A stretch of DNA of 64,000 bases from Limnochorda sp. L945t (GTDB lineage Bacteria; Bacillota; Limnochordia; Limnochordales; Geochordaceae), in contig NZ_CP141615.1 of assembly GCF_035593305.1 (NCBI RefSeq), positions 682,001 through 746,000 on the forward strand, in the 5' to 3' direction. Below the pieces are notes generated by a model. The model saw nothing but the letters and a program-made list of their open reading frames with translations, was not told where the DNA came from and searched no databases. The translations under genes were made by a program, and so were the position numbers. Below, in pieces: positions 9,355 through 18,385 of this stretch (its first letter is position 1; each line of letters opens with the position of its first letter).

Positions 9355-10111
9355 GCGGGCGGGCGCGGCGGCCCGGGGCGAGGAGGCCGCGGGTTTCCCC
9401 CGGATCCGGCCGGCGGGGGACGCAGCCGTCACGGTCGAGTGGGGCGAGCGGATCGACCCGCAGACCCACGCCCAGGTGCTGCGGCTGTGGCATGCCCTCG
9501 AGGAGCAGCCCGTGCCGGGGATGGTCGAGGCGGTGCCCACCTACCGCTCGGTCCTCGTGCAGTGGGATCCGGATCGGGCGGAGCGGGAGACGGTGCTCGC
9601 GGCCCTGGATGGGGCGGTGAGCCGGGCCCGGCGTCGCCGCCTCCTGGAGGGCCGCCGGGTGACCATCCCCGTGGTCTACGGCGACTGGTACGGGCCCGAC
9701 CTGCGGGAGGTCGCCCGGCACACCGGGTTTTCGCCCGGCGAAGTGGTGCGGCGCCACACCGAGCGGGAATACCGGGTCTACATGCTGGGGTTCATGCCGG
9801 GCTTCGCCTACCTCGGCGGGCTCGACCCGGCCCTCGCCACACCCCGCCGGGCGTCGCCCCGGCTCTCGGTGCCCGCAGGCTCCGTGGCCATCGGCGGCGA
9901 GCAGACCGGCATCTATGCCCTGGGCGGTTCGCCGGGAGGATGGCAGGTCATCGGGCGCACCTGGCTGGAGCTGTGGGACAGCGCCCGGGAGCCGCCGGCG
10001 CTGCTGCAGCCGGGCGATCGGGTGCGGTTCGAGGCGGTCTCGGAGGACCAGGCTCCGCCGGAGTGGGTGGAGCGGGCCCGAGCGTCGGGTTGGGAGATGG
10101 AAAGCGGCTAA
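9344..10111 (+). CDS. pxpB: 5-oxoprolinase subunit PxpB (KipI family)
   Basis: 255 residues with a GTG start overlapping glcK by 11 bases. The allophanate-hydrolase subunit 1 fold is marked by FMPGFAYLGGLDP near residue 148 and RRASPRLSVPAGSVAIGGEQTGIYA (conserved core PAGSVAIGGEQTGIY). With PxpC and PxpA it would form the ATP-dependent enzyme that opens 5-oxoproline to glutamate. The pxpC gene follows directly. In Bacillus the homologue KipI was first described as an inhibitor of the sporulation kinase KinA. No pxpA (LamB/YcsF) is visible in the window. Confidence 0.88.
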   Translation: MPGRRAGAAARGEEAAGFPRIRPAGDAAVTVEWGERIDPQTHAQVLRLWHALEEQPVPGMVEAVPTYRSVLVQWDPDRAERETVLAALDGAVSRARRRRLLEGRRVTIPVVYGDWYGPDLREVARHTGFSPGEVVRRHTEREYRVYMLGFMPGFAYLGGLDPALATPRRASPRLSVPAGSVAIGGEQTGIYALGGSPGGWQVIGRTWLELWDSAREPPALLQPGDRVRFEAVSEDQAPPEWVERARASGWEMESG

Positions 10112-11143
10112 GTGGCCTGGCTGGAAGTGCTGCACGGGGGGCTGATGACCACCGTCCAGGATGCCGGGCGGCCCGGCTTTGCGAGGATGGGGTTTGCCCC
10201 CGCCGGTGCGATGGACACGGAGATGCTGGCGGCCGCCAACGTGCTGGTCGGCAATCCGCCCGGTGCGGCCGCCCTCGAGGTGACCCTGGACGGGCCGGTC
10301 TTCACCGTGCACGGCGAGGCGATCCTGGCCCTGGCCGCCGTGGACGGGGAGTGGTTCGTGAGCGGGCCGGAGCAGCCGCTTCCGCTCTGGGAGACGGTGC
10401 TCGCGCGAGACGGGAGCCTGATCGCAGTCGGCGCGGTGCGGGCGGGCGCGAGGGCGTACCTGGCGGTGGCGGGCGGCGTCGACGTGCCGCCTGTGATGGG
10501 AAGCCGCAGCACCCACGTGCGGGCCCGCATCGGCGGCCTGGACGGGCGACCGCTCTCCGCCGGGGACCGGGTGCCCATCGGGCCTTCCCCGCGGCCGTGC
10601 GAGGAGCTGCTCGGGAGGCGAGTGCCCCCGGAGCTCCGGCCGGCGCGCCGGGCAGGGCCCATCCGGGTGATGCTGGGGCCGCAGGACGACGCCTTCACGC
10701 CCCGGGGGCTGCGCACGTTTCTCCACAGCGCCTTCCGGGTGACGGCCCGGGGCGACCGCATGGGGGTGCGGCTGATGGGGCCTCCCATCGAAGCCCGCCG
10801 GGGGTACGATATCGTCTCGGATGCCACGGCTCCCGGCAGCATCCAGGTGAGCGGCGACGGGCAGCCCATCGTCCTGCTCGCCGAGCGCCCGACGACCGGG
10901 GGGTATCCCAAGATCGCGACGGTGATCGGCGCCGATCTCGACGCGATGGGGCAGGTGCGCCCGGGGCAACATGTAAGATTCCTGAGCGTGGACGAGGCCG
11001 CGGCGCGCCGGGCGCGGGAGGAGCGCCGGCGGCGCCTGGCCGAGATCGAGTGGGCGCTGGCGCGGCAGCGCCCCGAACGAGGCGGCGCCTTCGTGGTCTC
11101 CACGGACGCCGCCGTGTATTACGTCCATCGAGAGGCAGGTTGA
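10112..11143 (+). CDS. pxpC: 5-oxoprolinase subunit PxpC (KipA family)
   Basis: 343 residues starting at the GTG directly after the pxpB stop codon, so translation is coupled. The family (allophanate-hydrolase subunit 2 / biotin-dependent carboxyltransferase-like) is shown by TTVQDAGRPGFARMG near residue 14, GAMDTEML near 32, and the late QPIVLLAERPTTGGYPKIATV region near 250. It is the partner of PxpB in cytoplasmic 5-oxoproline hydrolysis. The length is normal. Confidence 0.88.
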   Translation: MAWLEVLHGGLMTTVQDAGRPGFARMGFAPAGAMDTEMLAAANVLVGNPPGAAALEVTLDGPVFTVHGEAILALAAVDGEWFVSGPEQPLPLWETVLARDGSLIAVGAVRAGARAYLAVAGGVDVPPVMGSRSTHVRARIGGLDGRPLSAGDRVPIGPSPRPCEELLGRRVPPELRPARRAGPIRVMLGPQDDAFTPRGLRTFLHSAFRVTARGDRMGVRLMGPPIEARRGYDIVSDATAPGSIQVSGDGQPIVLLAERPTTGGYPKIATVIGADLDAMGQVRPGQHVRFLSVDEAAARRAREERRRRLAEIEWALARQRPERGGAFVVSTDAAVYYVHREAG

Positions 11144-11149
11144 TGGGGC

Positions 11150-11962
11150 GTGGAGAGTGCCGGCGGGCAACGGCCCGTCATCGGGATTTCGGCGGGGCAG
11201 CTGCGCTCGAAGGACGGCACCTTGCGGGCGTCGCTCTCCCGCGACTACGTCCGGGCCGTAGAGATGGCCGGCGGGTTGCCGGTGCTGATCCCGGTGACCG
11301 ACGACCCGCAGCTGGCGGCGGCTTACCTCGACAACCTCGACGCGTTGCTGCTCTCGGGCGGGGGCGACGTCGATCCCCACCGGTTCGGGGAGGATGCCAT
11401 GCCGGAGCTCGGCGAGGTCGACCCCGAGCGAGACGCCCTGGAGGTCGCCCTGGCCGCCGGCGCGATGCAGCGCGACATGCCGCTGCTCGGCATCTGCCGC
11501 GGCATTCAGGTCATGAACGTCGCCGCCGGGGGCACGCTCTACCAGGACGTGAGAGCACAGGTGCCGCACGCGCTGCTGCACGACCAGACGGCGCCCCGGT
11601 GGTTCCCCTGCCACGAGGTGCGGCTGGAGCCCGACAGCCTGCTGCGCCAGATCTTCCAGGCCGACACGCTGCGCGTCAACAGCTTCCATCACCAGGCGGT
11701 GCGGGTGGTGGCGCCCACCTTCCGGGTGGCGGCCAAGGCGAAGGACGCCGTGATCGAGGGCGTGGAGAGCCGGGAGCACGGCTTTTGCGTTGGCGTGCAG
11801 TGGCACCCCGAGTGCATGGTGGATCGCTACCCCGGGCAGCGGCTGCTCTTTGCGGCGCTGGTACGGGCAGCCCGCACCTACCGCGAGCGGCGGGCCTCGG
11901 CCGGCGTGGTGTCCGGGCCGGCCCCCGTGGCCGGCAGGGTTGCGATGGCGGCGCGGGGGTAA
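11150..11962 (+). CDS. Class I glutamine-amidotransferase-like hydrolase (PuuD / peptidase C26 type)
   Basis: 270 residues. The nucleophile motif LLGICRGIQVMN lies near residue 112, and QWHPE near 217 supplies the His and Glu of the triad. LLLSGGGDVDPHRFGE near 64 is typical of gamma-glutamyl-gamma-aminobutyrate hydrolases. Such enzymes cleave gamma-glutamyl bonds in the cytoplasm. It follows pxpBC by 6 bases; gamma-glutamyl and 5-oxoproline chemistry meet in glutathione and polyamine breakdown, so a shared role is plausible. The true substrate is unknown. Confidence 0.85.
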   Translation: MESAGGQRPVIGISAGQLRSKDGTLRASLSRDYVRAVEMAGGLPVLIPVTDDPQLAAAYLDNLDALLLSGGGDVDPHRFGEDAMPELGEVDPERDALEVALAAGAMQRDMPLLGICRGIQVMNVAAGGTLYQDVRAQVPHALLHDQTAPRWFPCHEVRLEPDSLLRQIFQADTLRVNSFHHQAVRVVAPTFRVAAKAKDAVIEGVESREHGFCVGVQWHPECMVDRYPGQRLLFAALVRAARTYRERRASAGVVSGPAPVAGRVAMAARG

Positions 11963-11998
11963 GCCCCGGCTTCGGGTGAAAGGCGGGCAGGGCCTTCG

Positions 11999-12586
11999 GT
12001 GCAGGCGTGGGAGGGCTCGAGCGAGAGCGCCGAAGCGACGCGCCGGATCGGCGAGGCGCTGGGGCGGCTGGCCCGGGGCGGCGACGTGGTGGCGCTATCG
12101 GGCCCGCTCGGGGCCGGCAAGACCACGCTCGTGCAGGGCGTCGCCCGGGGGCTCGGGCTCGGCGCGGCGGCGGTGGTGAGCCCGACGTTCCTCTACGTGC
12201 GGGAAGTGAAGGGCGGGCGGCTTGCCCTGTACCACGTCGACGCCTACCGCCTGGTGGGACGAGCCGGGCCCGGGGAGGCGGCCGGCTTCCTCGAGGAACT
12301 GGGTCTCTCCCACTACCTGCGCTCCGGCGGCCTCACGGTCATCGAGTGGCCGGAGCCCATCCTCGACGCCCTGCCGGCCGACCACCTGCGCATCTCCCTC
12401 GACTGGGTGGAGGACGACCCCTCGGGCGAACGACGCCAGGTGCGCGTGGAGGCGTGGGGCGAGCGGCACGAGGCGCTCGCTGCCCGACTGGCGGCCGAGC
12501 TGGGGTGGCGGCCGGCGCGGGCCGGAGCCGGCGGCGGGCAGGCCGGCGGCAGGGGCGACCAGGCGGGCGAACGCGATGGCCTTTGA
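11999..12586 (+). CDS. tsaE: tRNA t6A biosynthesis ATPase TsaE
   Basis: 195 residues. P-loop GPLGAGKTTLVQG near residue 38, PTFLYVREV near 62 and HVDAYRL near 79 are diagnostic of TsaE, which drives the TsaBD complex that installs threonylcarbamoyl on A37 of ANN-decoding tRNAs. The GTG start lies 36 bases after the previous gene. The last 30 residues are Gly/Ala-rich and beyond the usual family length of about 155. It overlaps tsaB by 11 bases and heads the cluster tsaE-tsaB-rimI-tsaD. Confidence 0.93.
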   Translation: MQAWEGSSESAEATRRIGEALGRLARGGDVVALSGPLGAGKTTLVQGVARGLGLGAAAVVSPTFLYVREVKGGRLALYHVDAYRLVGRAGPGEAAGFLEELGLSHYLRSGGLTVIEWPEPILDALPADHLRISLDWVEDDPSGERRQVRVEAWGERHEALAARLAAELGWRPARAGAGGGQAGGRGDQAGERDGL

Positions 12587-13301
12587 ACGCATCCTCGCCA
12601 TCGACACGTCCGGCCCGGCGGCCGGGGTGGCCCTTTTCGCCCGGGACGGCTGGTGGGTGCAGACCTGGCAGGGGCTCGGCGGGCGGGGTGAGCAGCTGAC
12701 CGGGGTCATCGATCGGGCCCTTGCGGAGGCCGGCTTTCGCGGTCAGGATCTGGATGGGATCGCGGTGGCCGCCGGGCCCGGTTCGTACACGGGCTTGCGG
12801 GTCGGGCTGGCGGTGGCCAAGACGCTGGCGTGGGCGTGGCAGCGGCCCCTGGCGGGTGTCGACACCCTGGCGGCGATGGCGCTCGGCGCGCTCTGGGCGG
12901 CGCCCGTCGTCGTGGCGGCCATCGACGCCCGGCACGGTGAGGTCTTCGGCGGGGTGTACGGGCGCGGGCAGGAGGCCCCGGTGGAGGCGTGGTGGGGCCC
13001 GCGGGCGGCGCCCGTGGAGGAGCTGGCCCGGGCGCTTGGAGAGGTGGCGGATCGGCGGGGGCTGGAGCGGGCCGCGGCGGCCGGCGACGGTTGCCTTGCC
13101 CACCGCGACGCGCTGGTGCGGCTCTCGCCGGTGGAGTACGTCTGGGTGCCCGAGCAGGAGAGCCGCATCGTGCAGGTGGTGTCGGTGGGCATCCTGGGCC
13201 GCTTGCAGCTCGAGACGGGCCGGCACGACGACCCGGCCGCCCTGGATGCGCGGTACTTGAAGGCGACGGAGGCCGAGCGCCGATGGCTGCAGAAGAGCTG
13301 A
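12576..13301 (+). CDS. tsaB: tRNA t6A biosynthesis protein TsaB
   Basis: 241 residues of the ASKHA fold. IDTSG at residues 8-12 and AAGPGSYTGLRVGLA near 65 are the two family signatures. TsaB is the non-catalytic partner of TsaD. The ATG start overlaps the tsaE stop, and the stop overlaps one possible start of rimI. The C-terminal domain carries ARHGEVFGGVY, as in family members. Confidence 0.93.
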   Translation: MAFERILAIDTSGPAAGVALFARDGWWVQTWQGLGGRGEQLTGVIDRALAEAGFRGQDLDGIAVAAGPGSYTGLRVGLAVAKTLAWAWQRPLAGVDTLAAMALGALWAAPVVVAAIDARHGEVFGGVYGRGQEAPVEAWWGPRAAPVEELARALGEVADRRGLERAAAAGDGCLAHRDALVRLSPVEYVWVPEQESRIVQVVSVGILGRLQLETGRHDDPAALDARYLKATEAERRWLQKS

Positions 13302-13783
13302 TGCATCGAGGCCCCCTCGACGTGACCGTCGATCCCATGCGAGTGCGAGACCTCAACGACATCATGGTGATCGAGCGGCTCTCTTTCTCCACCCCGTGGT
13401 CCAAGAGCGCCTTCTTGTCGGAGCTCCTGGAAAACGAGCGCGCCCACTACCTGGTGGCCCGGGCCGACGGCAGGGCCGTGGGGTACGTGGGCATCTGGCT
13501 CGTGGCCGACGAGGGGCACATCACCAACGTGGCGGTGCATCCCGAGTACCGCAGCCGAGGCGTGGGGCGCAAGCTCATGGAGGCCATCACGGAGCTGGCC
13601 CGCCGCAAGGGCGCCCGCCGCCTCACCCTGGAGGTGCGCAAGTCCAACCTGCGGGCCCAGCGCCTGTACGAGTCGCTGGGCTTCCAGGGCGTGGGGCTTC
13701 GCAAGGGCTACTACCGGGACAACAACGAGGACGCCATCATCATGTGGCGGGAGCTCTCCGAGGGGACCGGCCCCGGCGCATGA
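13283..13783 (+). CDS. rimI: Ribosomal-protein-alanine N-acetyltransferase RimI
   Basis: 166-residue GNAT enzyme that acetylates the N-terminus of ribosomal protein S18. The acetyl-CoA loop is VHPEYRSRGVGRKLM near residue 84, and LEVRKSNLRAQRLYESLGF near 115 is the RimI hallmark. I chose the ATG at 13283 because GGAGG lies about 10 bases upstream; an ATG at 13301 that overlaps the tsaB stop is a possible alternative. The stop overlaps the tsaD start (ATGA). Location inside the t6A cluster is common. Confidence 0.92.
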   Translation: MAAEELMHRGPLDVTVDPMRVRDLNDIMVIERLSFSTPWSKSAFLSELLENERAHYLVARADGRAVGYVGIWLVADEGHITNVAVHPEYRSRGVGRKLMEAITELARRKGARRLTLEVRKSNLRAQRLYESLGFQGVGLRKGYYRDNNEDAIIMWRELSEGTGPGA

Positions 13784-14838
13784 AGCCCTACCGGGGAGGC
13801 CTCCTGCTGGGGATCGACACGAGCTGCGACGACACCGCCGCGGCCGTGGTCAAGGACGGGCGGGAGATCCTCTCGAGTGCGGTCGCCTCCCAGGTCGAAG
13901 TCCACCGGCCCTTCGGGGGCGTGGTGCCCGAGATCGCATCCCGCCGCCACCTGGTCGCGATCCTGCCCGTGATCCGGCGGGCGCTGGACGAGGCCGGCAT
14001 CGCTCCCCAGGACCTCGACGGGGTAGCGGCCACGTACGGCCCCGGGCTGGTGGGGAGCCTGCTGGTGGGCTTCATGGCGGGCAAGGCGCTCGCCCTTGCC
14101 ATTGATCGGCCCTTCGTCGGAGTCGACCACCTGGAGGGCCACGCGAGCTCCATCTGGCTCGCCCGCCCTGCCCTCGACCAACCGGCGGTGGTGCTGGTCG
14201 CCTCGGGCGGGCACACGGAGCTTTTGTACGTGCGGCGGCCGGGCCGCTTCGAGAGCCTGGGCGGCACCCGGGACGACGCGGCGGGCGAGGCCTTCGACAA
14301 GGTGGGGCGGCTGCTCGGGCTCGGCTACCCGGCGGGCCCTGCCGTCGACCGCTTGAGCGAGCGAGGGCGGCCGGACGCGGTGCGGTTGCCGCGGGGGCTC
14401 TCCGAGGTGGATACCCTGGACCTGAGCTTCAGCGGGCTCAAGACGGCGGCGAGCCGGTACATGCTGCCGGCCGTGAGGGACGGGCGCCTTTCCCTGGAGG
14501 ACGCGGCCGCCTCGCTGCAGGAGGCTATCGTGGACGTCCTCGTGGACCGGCTGATGCGTGCGGCGGAGCGCACCGGCGCCCGGGTCGTGGCGGCCACCGG
14601 GGGCGTCGCGGCCAACCGGGGCCTGCGCCGGGCCCTCTCCCGGGCGGCGCAGGAGCGGGCGCTCGATCTCATCCTCCCGGAGCCGGCGCTCTGCACGGAC
14701 AACGGCGCCATGATCGCGGCGGCCGGCCACTTCCGGCTGCTCGACGAGGGCCCGTCGGACACGGCCCTCGCGGTCGATCCGTCGGCCCGCATCCCACAGG
14801 CGAATATCGGGGCCGATACCCCCGTCGGAAAGGGATGA
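13780..14838 (+). CDS. tsaD: tRNA N6-adenosine threonylcarbamoyltransferase TsaD
   Basis: 352 residues, a normal length. GIDTSCDDTAAAVV near residue 8, VVPEIASRRH near 47, the metal-binding HLEGH near 117, and ASGGHTELLYV near 139 are classic TsaD motifs. It transfers the threonylcarbamoyl group to A37 of tRNA. It overlaps rimI by four bases (ATGA), so the four genes from tsaE on form one coupled operon. Confidence 0.95.
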   Translation: MKPYRGGLLLGIDTSCDDTAAAVVKDGREILSSAVASQVEVHRPFGGVVPEIASRRHLVAILPVIRRALDEAGIAPQDLDGVAATYGPGLVGSLLVGFMAGKALALAIDRPFVGVDHLEGHASSIWLARPALDQPAVVLVASGGHTELLYVRRPGRFESLGGTRDDAAGEAFDKVGRLLGLGYPAGPAVDRLSERGRPDAVRLPRGLSEVDTLDLSFSGLKTAASRYMLPAVRDGRLSLEDAAASLQEAIVDVLVDRLMRAAERTGARVVAATGGVAANRGLRRALSRAAQERALDLILPEPALCTDNGAMIAAAGHFRLLDEGPSDTALAVDPSARIPQANIGADTPVGKG

Positions 14839-14844
14839 GAGGCG

Positions 14845-15528
14845 GTGCAGATTTTCCTCGACACGGCGAGCGTGGCCGAGATCCGCGAGGCGGTGAGCTG
14901 GGGCGTCGTTTCCGGGGTGACGACCAACCCGACCCTCGTCTCCAAGGAAGGGCGCCCTTTCCTGTCGGTGGTGGAGGAGATCTGCCAGATCGTGAAGGGC
15001 CCGGTCAGCGCCGAGGCGGTCAGTGAAGACGCCGACGGCATGGTCCGGGAGGCCCGGGAGCTCTCCCGGGTCGCCCCCAACGTGGTGGTGAAGATCCCCA
15101 TCACGCCGGAGGGCCTCAAGGCCGTGAGCCGGGTCTCCCGGGAAGGGATCCGCACCAACGTGACCCTGATCTTCTCGCCCCTGCAGGCGCTGCTCGCCGC
15201 CCGGGCGGGCGCCGCGTTCGTGAGCCCGTTCGTGGGGCGCCTCGACGACATCGGCCACGTGGGCATGGACGTCGTGCGCGACACCGTCGACATCTTCGAG
15301 ATCCACGGCATCGAGACCCAGGTGATCGCCGCGAGCATCCGCCACCCCGTCCACGTGCTGGAGGCGGCCAAGGCGGGCGCCCACATCGCCACGGTGCCGT
15401 TCGGCGTGCTCAAGGCGATGGTGCAGCACCCGCTGACCGACCGCGGCATCGAGCGGTTCCTGGCCGACTGGGCCAAGGTGCCGGGCGCGTCCCGTCCGGG
15501 CCAGGGCGGCGGGCCGGCCGGCTCCTGA
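14845..15528 (+). CDS. fsa: Transaldolase-like fructose-6-phosphate aldolase
   Basis: 227 residues of the short transaldolase (TalC/Fsa) family, a cytoplasmic (beta/alpha)8 barrel. [15 protein letters not shown] opens the protein, [14 protein letters not shown] lies near residue 29, and the Schiff-base lysine is Lys83 in [14 protein letters not shown]. The GTG start is 6 bases after the tsaD stop, with AGAGGCG just before it. The family includes both transaldolases and fructose-6-phosphate aldolases, and sequence alone does not separate them here. A terminator follows. Confidence 0.88.
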   Translation: MQIFLDTASVAEIREAVSWGVVSGVTTNPTLVSKEGRPFLSVVEEICQIVKGPVSAEAVSEDADGMVREARELSRVAPNVVVKIPITPEGLKAVSRVSREGIRTNVTLIFSPLQALLAARAGAAFVSPFVGRLDDIGHVGMDVVRDTVDIFEIHGIETQVIAASIRHPVHVLEAAKAGAHIATVPFGVLKAMVQHPLTDRGIERFLADWAKVPGASRPGQGGGPAGS

Positions 15529-15685
15529 CGCGGCTGGCCGGCTGCCGGCGGAGAGACGCCGGGCCGGTGCGCCCGGCGCACCGCCTGTCCAGCTGGCAGT
15601 CCTGGGCTGGCGAGCGCGGCCTGGTGGCCGTCCCCGGCGTATGGCCCCCTGGGGGGCGCCGCAGACTAACGAGTGGCCGCTGGCG

Positions 15686-15726
15686 GGCCGCTCTGCCCCG
15701 CAAGGAGGCAGGGCGGCCGGCTTTTT
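15686..15726 (+). terminator. Intrinsic terminator between fsa and the nucleotidyltransferase gene
   Basis: GGCCGCTCTGCC pairs with GGCAGGGCGGCC (one G-T pair) around a 9-base loop and is followed by GGCTTTTTG. It lies 158 bases after fsa and only 44 bases before the next start, so it may end the t6A operon or act as an attenuator for the downstream gene. Confidence 0.75.
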
Positions 15727-15770
15727 GAGGCGGCGCTTCCAACAGCCTGCGCCGAGGACGGGAGGCTGCG

Positions 15771-18239
15771 GTGTTGAAGGCCGTCGTCATGGCAGGCGGT
15801 CAGGGCAGCCGCCTGCGCCCGCTGACCTGCGACCGGCCCAAGCCCATGGTGCCGGTGCTCAACCAGCCCATCATGGCCCATATCGTGCGGTTGCTGCAGC
15901 AAAGCGGCGTCGGGGAGATCGTGACGACGCTGCACCCCATGCCCGAACAGGTCGCCGACCACTTCGGCCGCGGCGAGACCTGGGGTGTCACCATGCACCA
16001 CCTGGTGGAAGACCGGCCGATGGGCACCGCCGGGAGCGTGGCTCGGGCCCGGGCGCTGCTCGACGGCACGGTGGTCATCATCAGCGGCGACGCCCTGACC
16101 GACCTCGACGTGGCGCCGGTGGTGGAGTTCCACCGCCGCCGGGGGGCGGCCGCCACGCTCGTGCTCAAGGCGGTGGAGGACCCTTCCGAGTACGGCATGG
16201 TCATCACGGCCGAGGACGGGCGGGTGCTGCGTTTCCTCGAAAAGCCGGCCCGGGGCCAGGTCTTCTCCGATCAGGTCAACACGGGCATCTACGTGCTCGA
16301 GGCGGACGTGCTCTCCCGGGTGCCCCCGGATCGGCCGTTCGACTTCAGCAAGGATCTCTTCCCGCTCCTGCTCGCCTCCGGGCAACCCCTCTACGGCTAC
16401 CTCACCGGGGCGTACTGGTCCGACGTCGGCAACCCGGAACAGTACCGCCAGGCCCACCTCGACGCGCTGCGAGGGCAGGTGCAGCTGCCCGCCGCGGCGG
16501 AGTGGCTCGGCTACGAGGTCGAGCCGGGCGTCTGGGTCGGCGAGCAGGCCCGGGTGGCGCCGGGCGCCCGGCTGGCGGCGCCCTGCGTCGTGGGCCCCGG
16601 TTGCGACGTGGAGGACGGGGCCGAGGTGGGGCCGTTTGCGTCGCTCGGGCCGGGGTGCTGGGTCGGGCGGGGGGCCAGCATCCGGCACAGCGTGCTCTGG
16701 AAAGGCTGCCGGGTCGGGCCCGGCGCCGAGGTGCGGGGCGCGGTGCTGGCCGACGGCGTGGTGATCGGGCGGCGGGCCCGGATCTTCGAGGGGGCGGTGG
16801 TCGGGCACGGCGCCCATGTCGGCGAGTCGGCCGTGGTGTCGACCGGAGTGCGGCTGTGGCCGGACAAGCAGGTCCCACCCCACCGCCACGTGAGCCGCTC
16901 CGTCGTCTGGGCAGGCACGGTCTCCCGGGCCGTGGTCGGCGTGCGGGGCGTCGAGGGCCTGCCCGGCGTCGAACTCACGCCCGAGATGGCGGCGGGGGTC
17001 GCGGGGGCGTTTGCGAGCTTGCTTGCGGCGGAGAGCACGGTGGCGGTGGCGGACGCCGGCGGGCGCGCCGCCCGGGCCCTGGCGGCGGCGGCTGCGGCCG
17101 GGGCGGCGTCGGCAGGTGCCCGGGTGGTCTGGCTCGGGCCGGCCGCTTCGCCCGAGGTGCGGGCGCTGCTGGCGGGCGGCGAGGACGAGGGGCCCGGCGG
17201 CATGCAGCTCGCCGGAGCCCTGTACGTGGACCAGGACGACGGCGAGGCGGGCGAAGCGCCTGCGCGGCTTCGGATGTGGGACGCCTCCGGCCGCGACCCG
17301 GCGCCCGAGCGGGCGAGGGCCGTGGACCAGGCCTTCCGGCGGGACGAGTGGCGCCGGGTCGGGCCGGAGGCGATGGGGCCCATCGGCCCGTACGAAGGCT
17401 TGCGGCGGCGGGCCCGGGAGCGATACGTGGAGTCGGTCGCCAAACGGGTCAGGGAGCTGCTGTTGGCCCTGGACGAGGCCGGCCGGTCCGCGGATGGCGC
17501 CGACGCCGAGCCCCCCTTGGTGGGGGTGGCCGGGCCCTCGTCCCCCGGGCGAGACCTCCTGGTAGCAGCGCTGCAAGCCTGCGGCATGGAGCCGGTGGCA
17601 GTCCCGGTGCCGGGCGGCGGGCGCAAGGGGACACCGGGCGTCGTGGCGATAGCCCGGGTGAGCCCGTCGGGGGAGCGCGTGGAGCTCTGGGAGCACGACG
17701 GCCGGCCCGTGGCCGAATCCGTCGTACACGCGCTCTGGGCGCTGTGGCCGGGCGGGCCCGTCGTGGCACTCCCGGTCGAGGCCAGCGACGTGGCCGAAAC
17801 CGTGGCGAGGGCGTGGGGACGCCGGGTGGAACGCATCTCGCCGTACGCAGGCCACCCGAGCGACGGCGCCGGCCTCACCGCTGCCGACGGCGTCGCCACG
17901 GCGTGCCTGGCCTGCGCCCTGGCCGCCCGGTTGGGCCGCATCGAGCACGTGCTCCTCGACGGCCGTCCTGCCCCCAGCCGGCTCGAGCTGGCGGTGCCCG
18001 TGGCGTGGAACGAGATCGGCCAGGTGATGCGGCGCCTGGCAGAGCAGTTGGGAGCCACGGCCGAACCGCCCGTCGACGGGCTGAAAGTGCGTCACCCCCG
18101 CGGGTGGGCGCTCGTCCGCCCCGACGCCCTGCAGCCCCTGGTACGCCTGCAGGTCGAGGCGGCCACGCTCGACGACGCCCGGGACCTCCTCGAGCAGTAC
18201 GCCGCCTACGTGCGCACCGCCTCGTCCCCTGCTCCGTGA
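15771..18239 (+). CDS. Sugar nucleotidyltransferase fused to left-handed helix and phosphomutase-like domains
   Basis: 822 residues. Residues 1-230 are a nucleotidyltransferase: MAGGQGSRLRPLT near 6, KPMVPVLNQP near 22, GDALTDLD near 107. Residues of about 245-360 contain hexapeptide-type repeats (left-handed beta helix). The remainder resembles the phosphohexomutase fold of mannose-1-phosphate guanylyltransferase/phosphomannomutase fusions. The mutase part lacks the Ser-His-Asn active-site loop; GALYVDQDD stands where that loop is expected, so it is probably not catalytic. This degeneration is also seen in related actinobacterial and Firmicutes fusions. The likely product is GDP-mannose or another NDP-sugar for envelope polysaccharide. 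Start GTG with GGGAGG upstream. Confidence 0.78.
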   Translation: MLKAVVMAGGQGSRLRPLTCDRPKPMVPVLNQPIMAHIVRLLQQSGVGEIVTTLHPMPEQVADHFGRGETWGVTMHHLVEDRPMGTAGSVARARALLDGTVVIISGDALTDLDVAPVVEFHRRRGAAATLVLKAVEDPSEYGMVITAEDGRVLRFLEKPARGQVFSDQVNTGIYVLEADVLSRVPPDRPFDFSKDLFPLLLASGQPLYGYLTGAYWSDVGNPEQYRQAHLDALRGQVQLPAAAEWLGYEVEPGVWVGEQARVAPGARLAAPCVVGPGCDVEDGAEVGPFASLGPGCWVGRGASIRHSVLWKGCRVGPGAEVRGAVLADGVVIGRRARIFEGAVVGHGAHVGESAVVSTGVRLWPDKQVPPHRHVSRSVVWAGTVSRAVVGVRGVEGLPGVELTPEMAAGVAGAFASLLAAESTVAVADAGGRAARALAAAAAAGAASAGARVVWLGPAASPEVRALLAGGEDEGPGGMQLAGALYVDQDDGEAGEAPARLRMWDASGRDPAPERARAVDQAFRRDEWRRVGPEAMGPIGPYEGLRRRARERYVESVAKRVRELLLALDEAGRSADGADAEPPLVGVAGPSSPGRDLLVAALQACGMEPVAVPVPGGGRKGTPGVVAIARVSPSGERVELWEHDGRPVAESVVHALWALWPGGPVVALPVEASDVAETVARAWGRRVERISPYAGHPSDGAGLTAADGVATACLACALAARLGRIEHVLLDGRPAPSRLELAVPVAWNEIGQVMRRLAEQLGATAEPPVDGLKVRHPRGWALVRPDALQPLVRLQVEAATLDDARDLLEQYAAYVRTASSPAP

Positions 18240-18385
18240 CCCGAGGCGCTCTCCCGAGGCGCTCAAGCCCATGCCTGCCGCTGCCGTGCCCGGATGCCCC
18301 GCGCCTAAATAGCCGCCGGGCGCCGGCCGAATCCTGGAACGTGGTAGGAACCTCGAACCCGTTCGAAGAAAGGCGGCCGGGGACC

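Noticed and set aside
15580-15730. Possible T-box leader before the nucleotidyltransferase gene
   Set aside because: There is a terminator, but no T-box motif (AGGGTGG-ACC type) and no aminoacyl-tRNA or amino-acid gene downstream.
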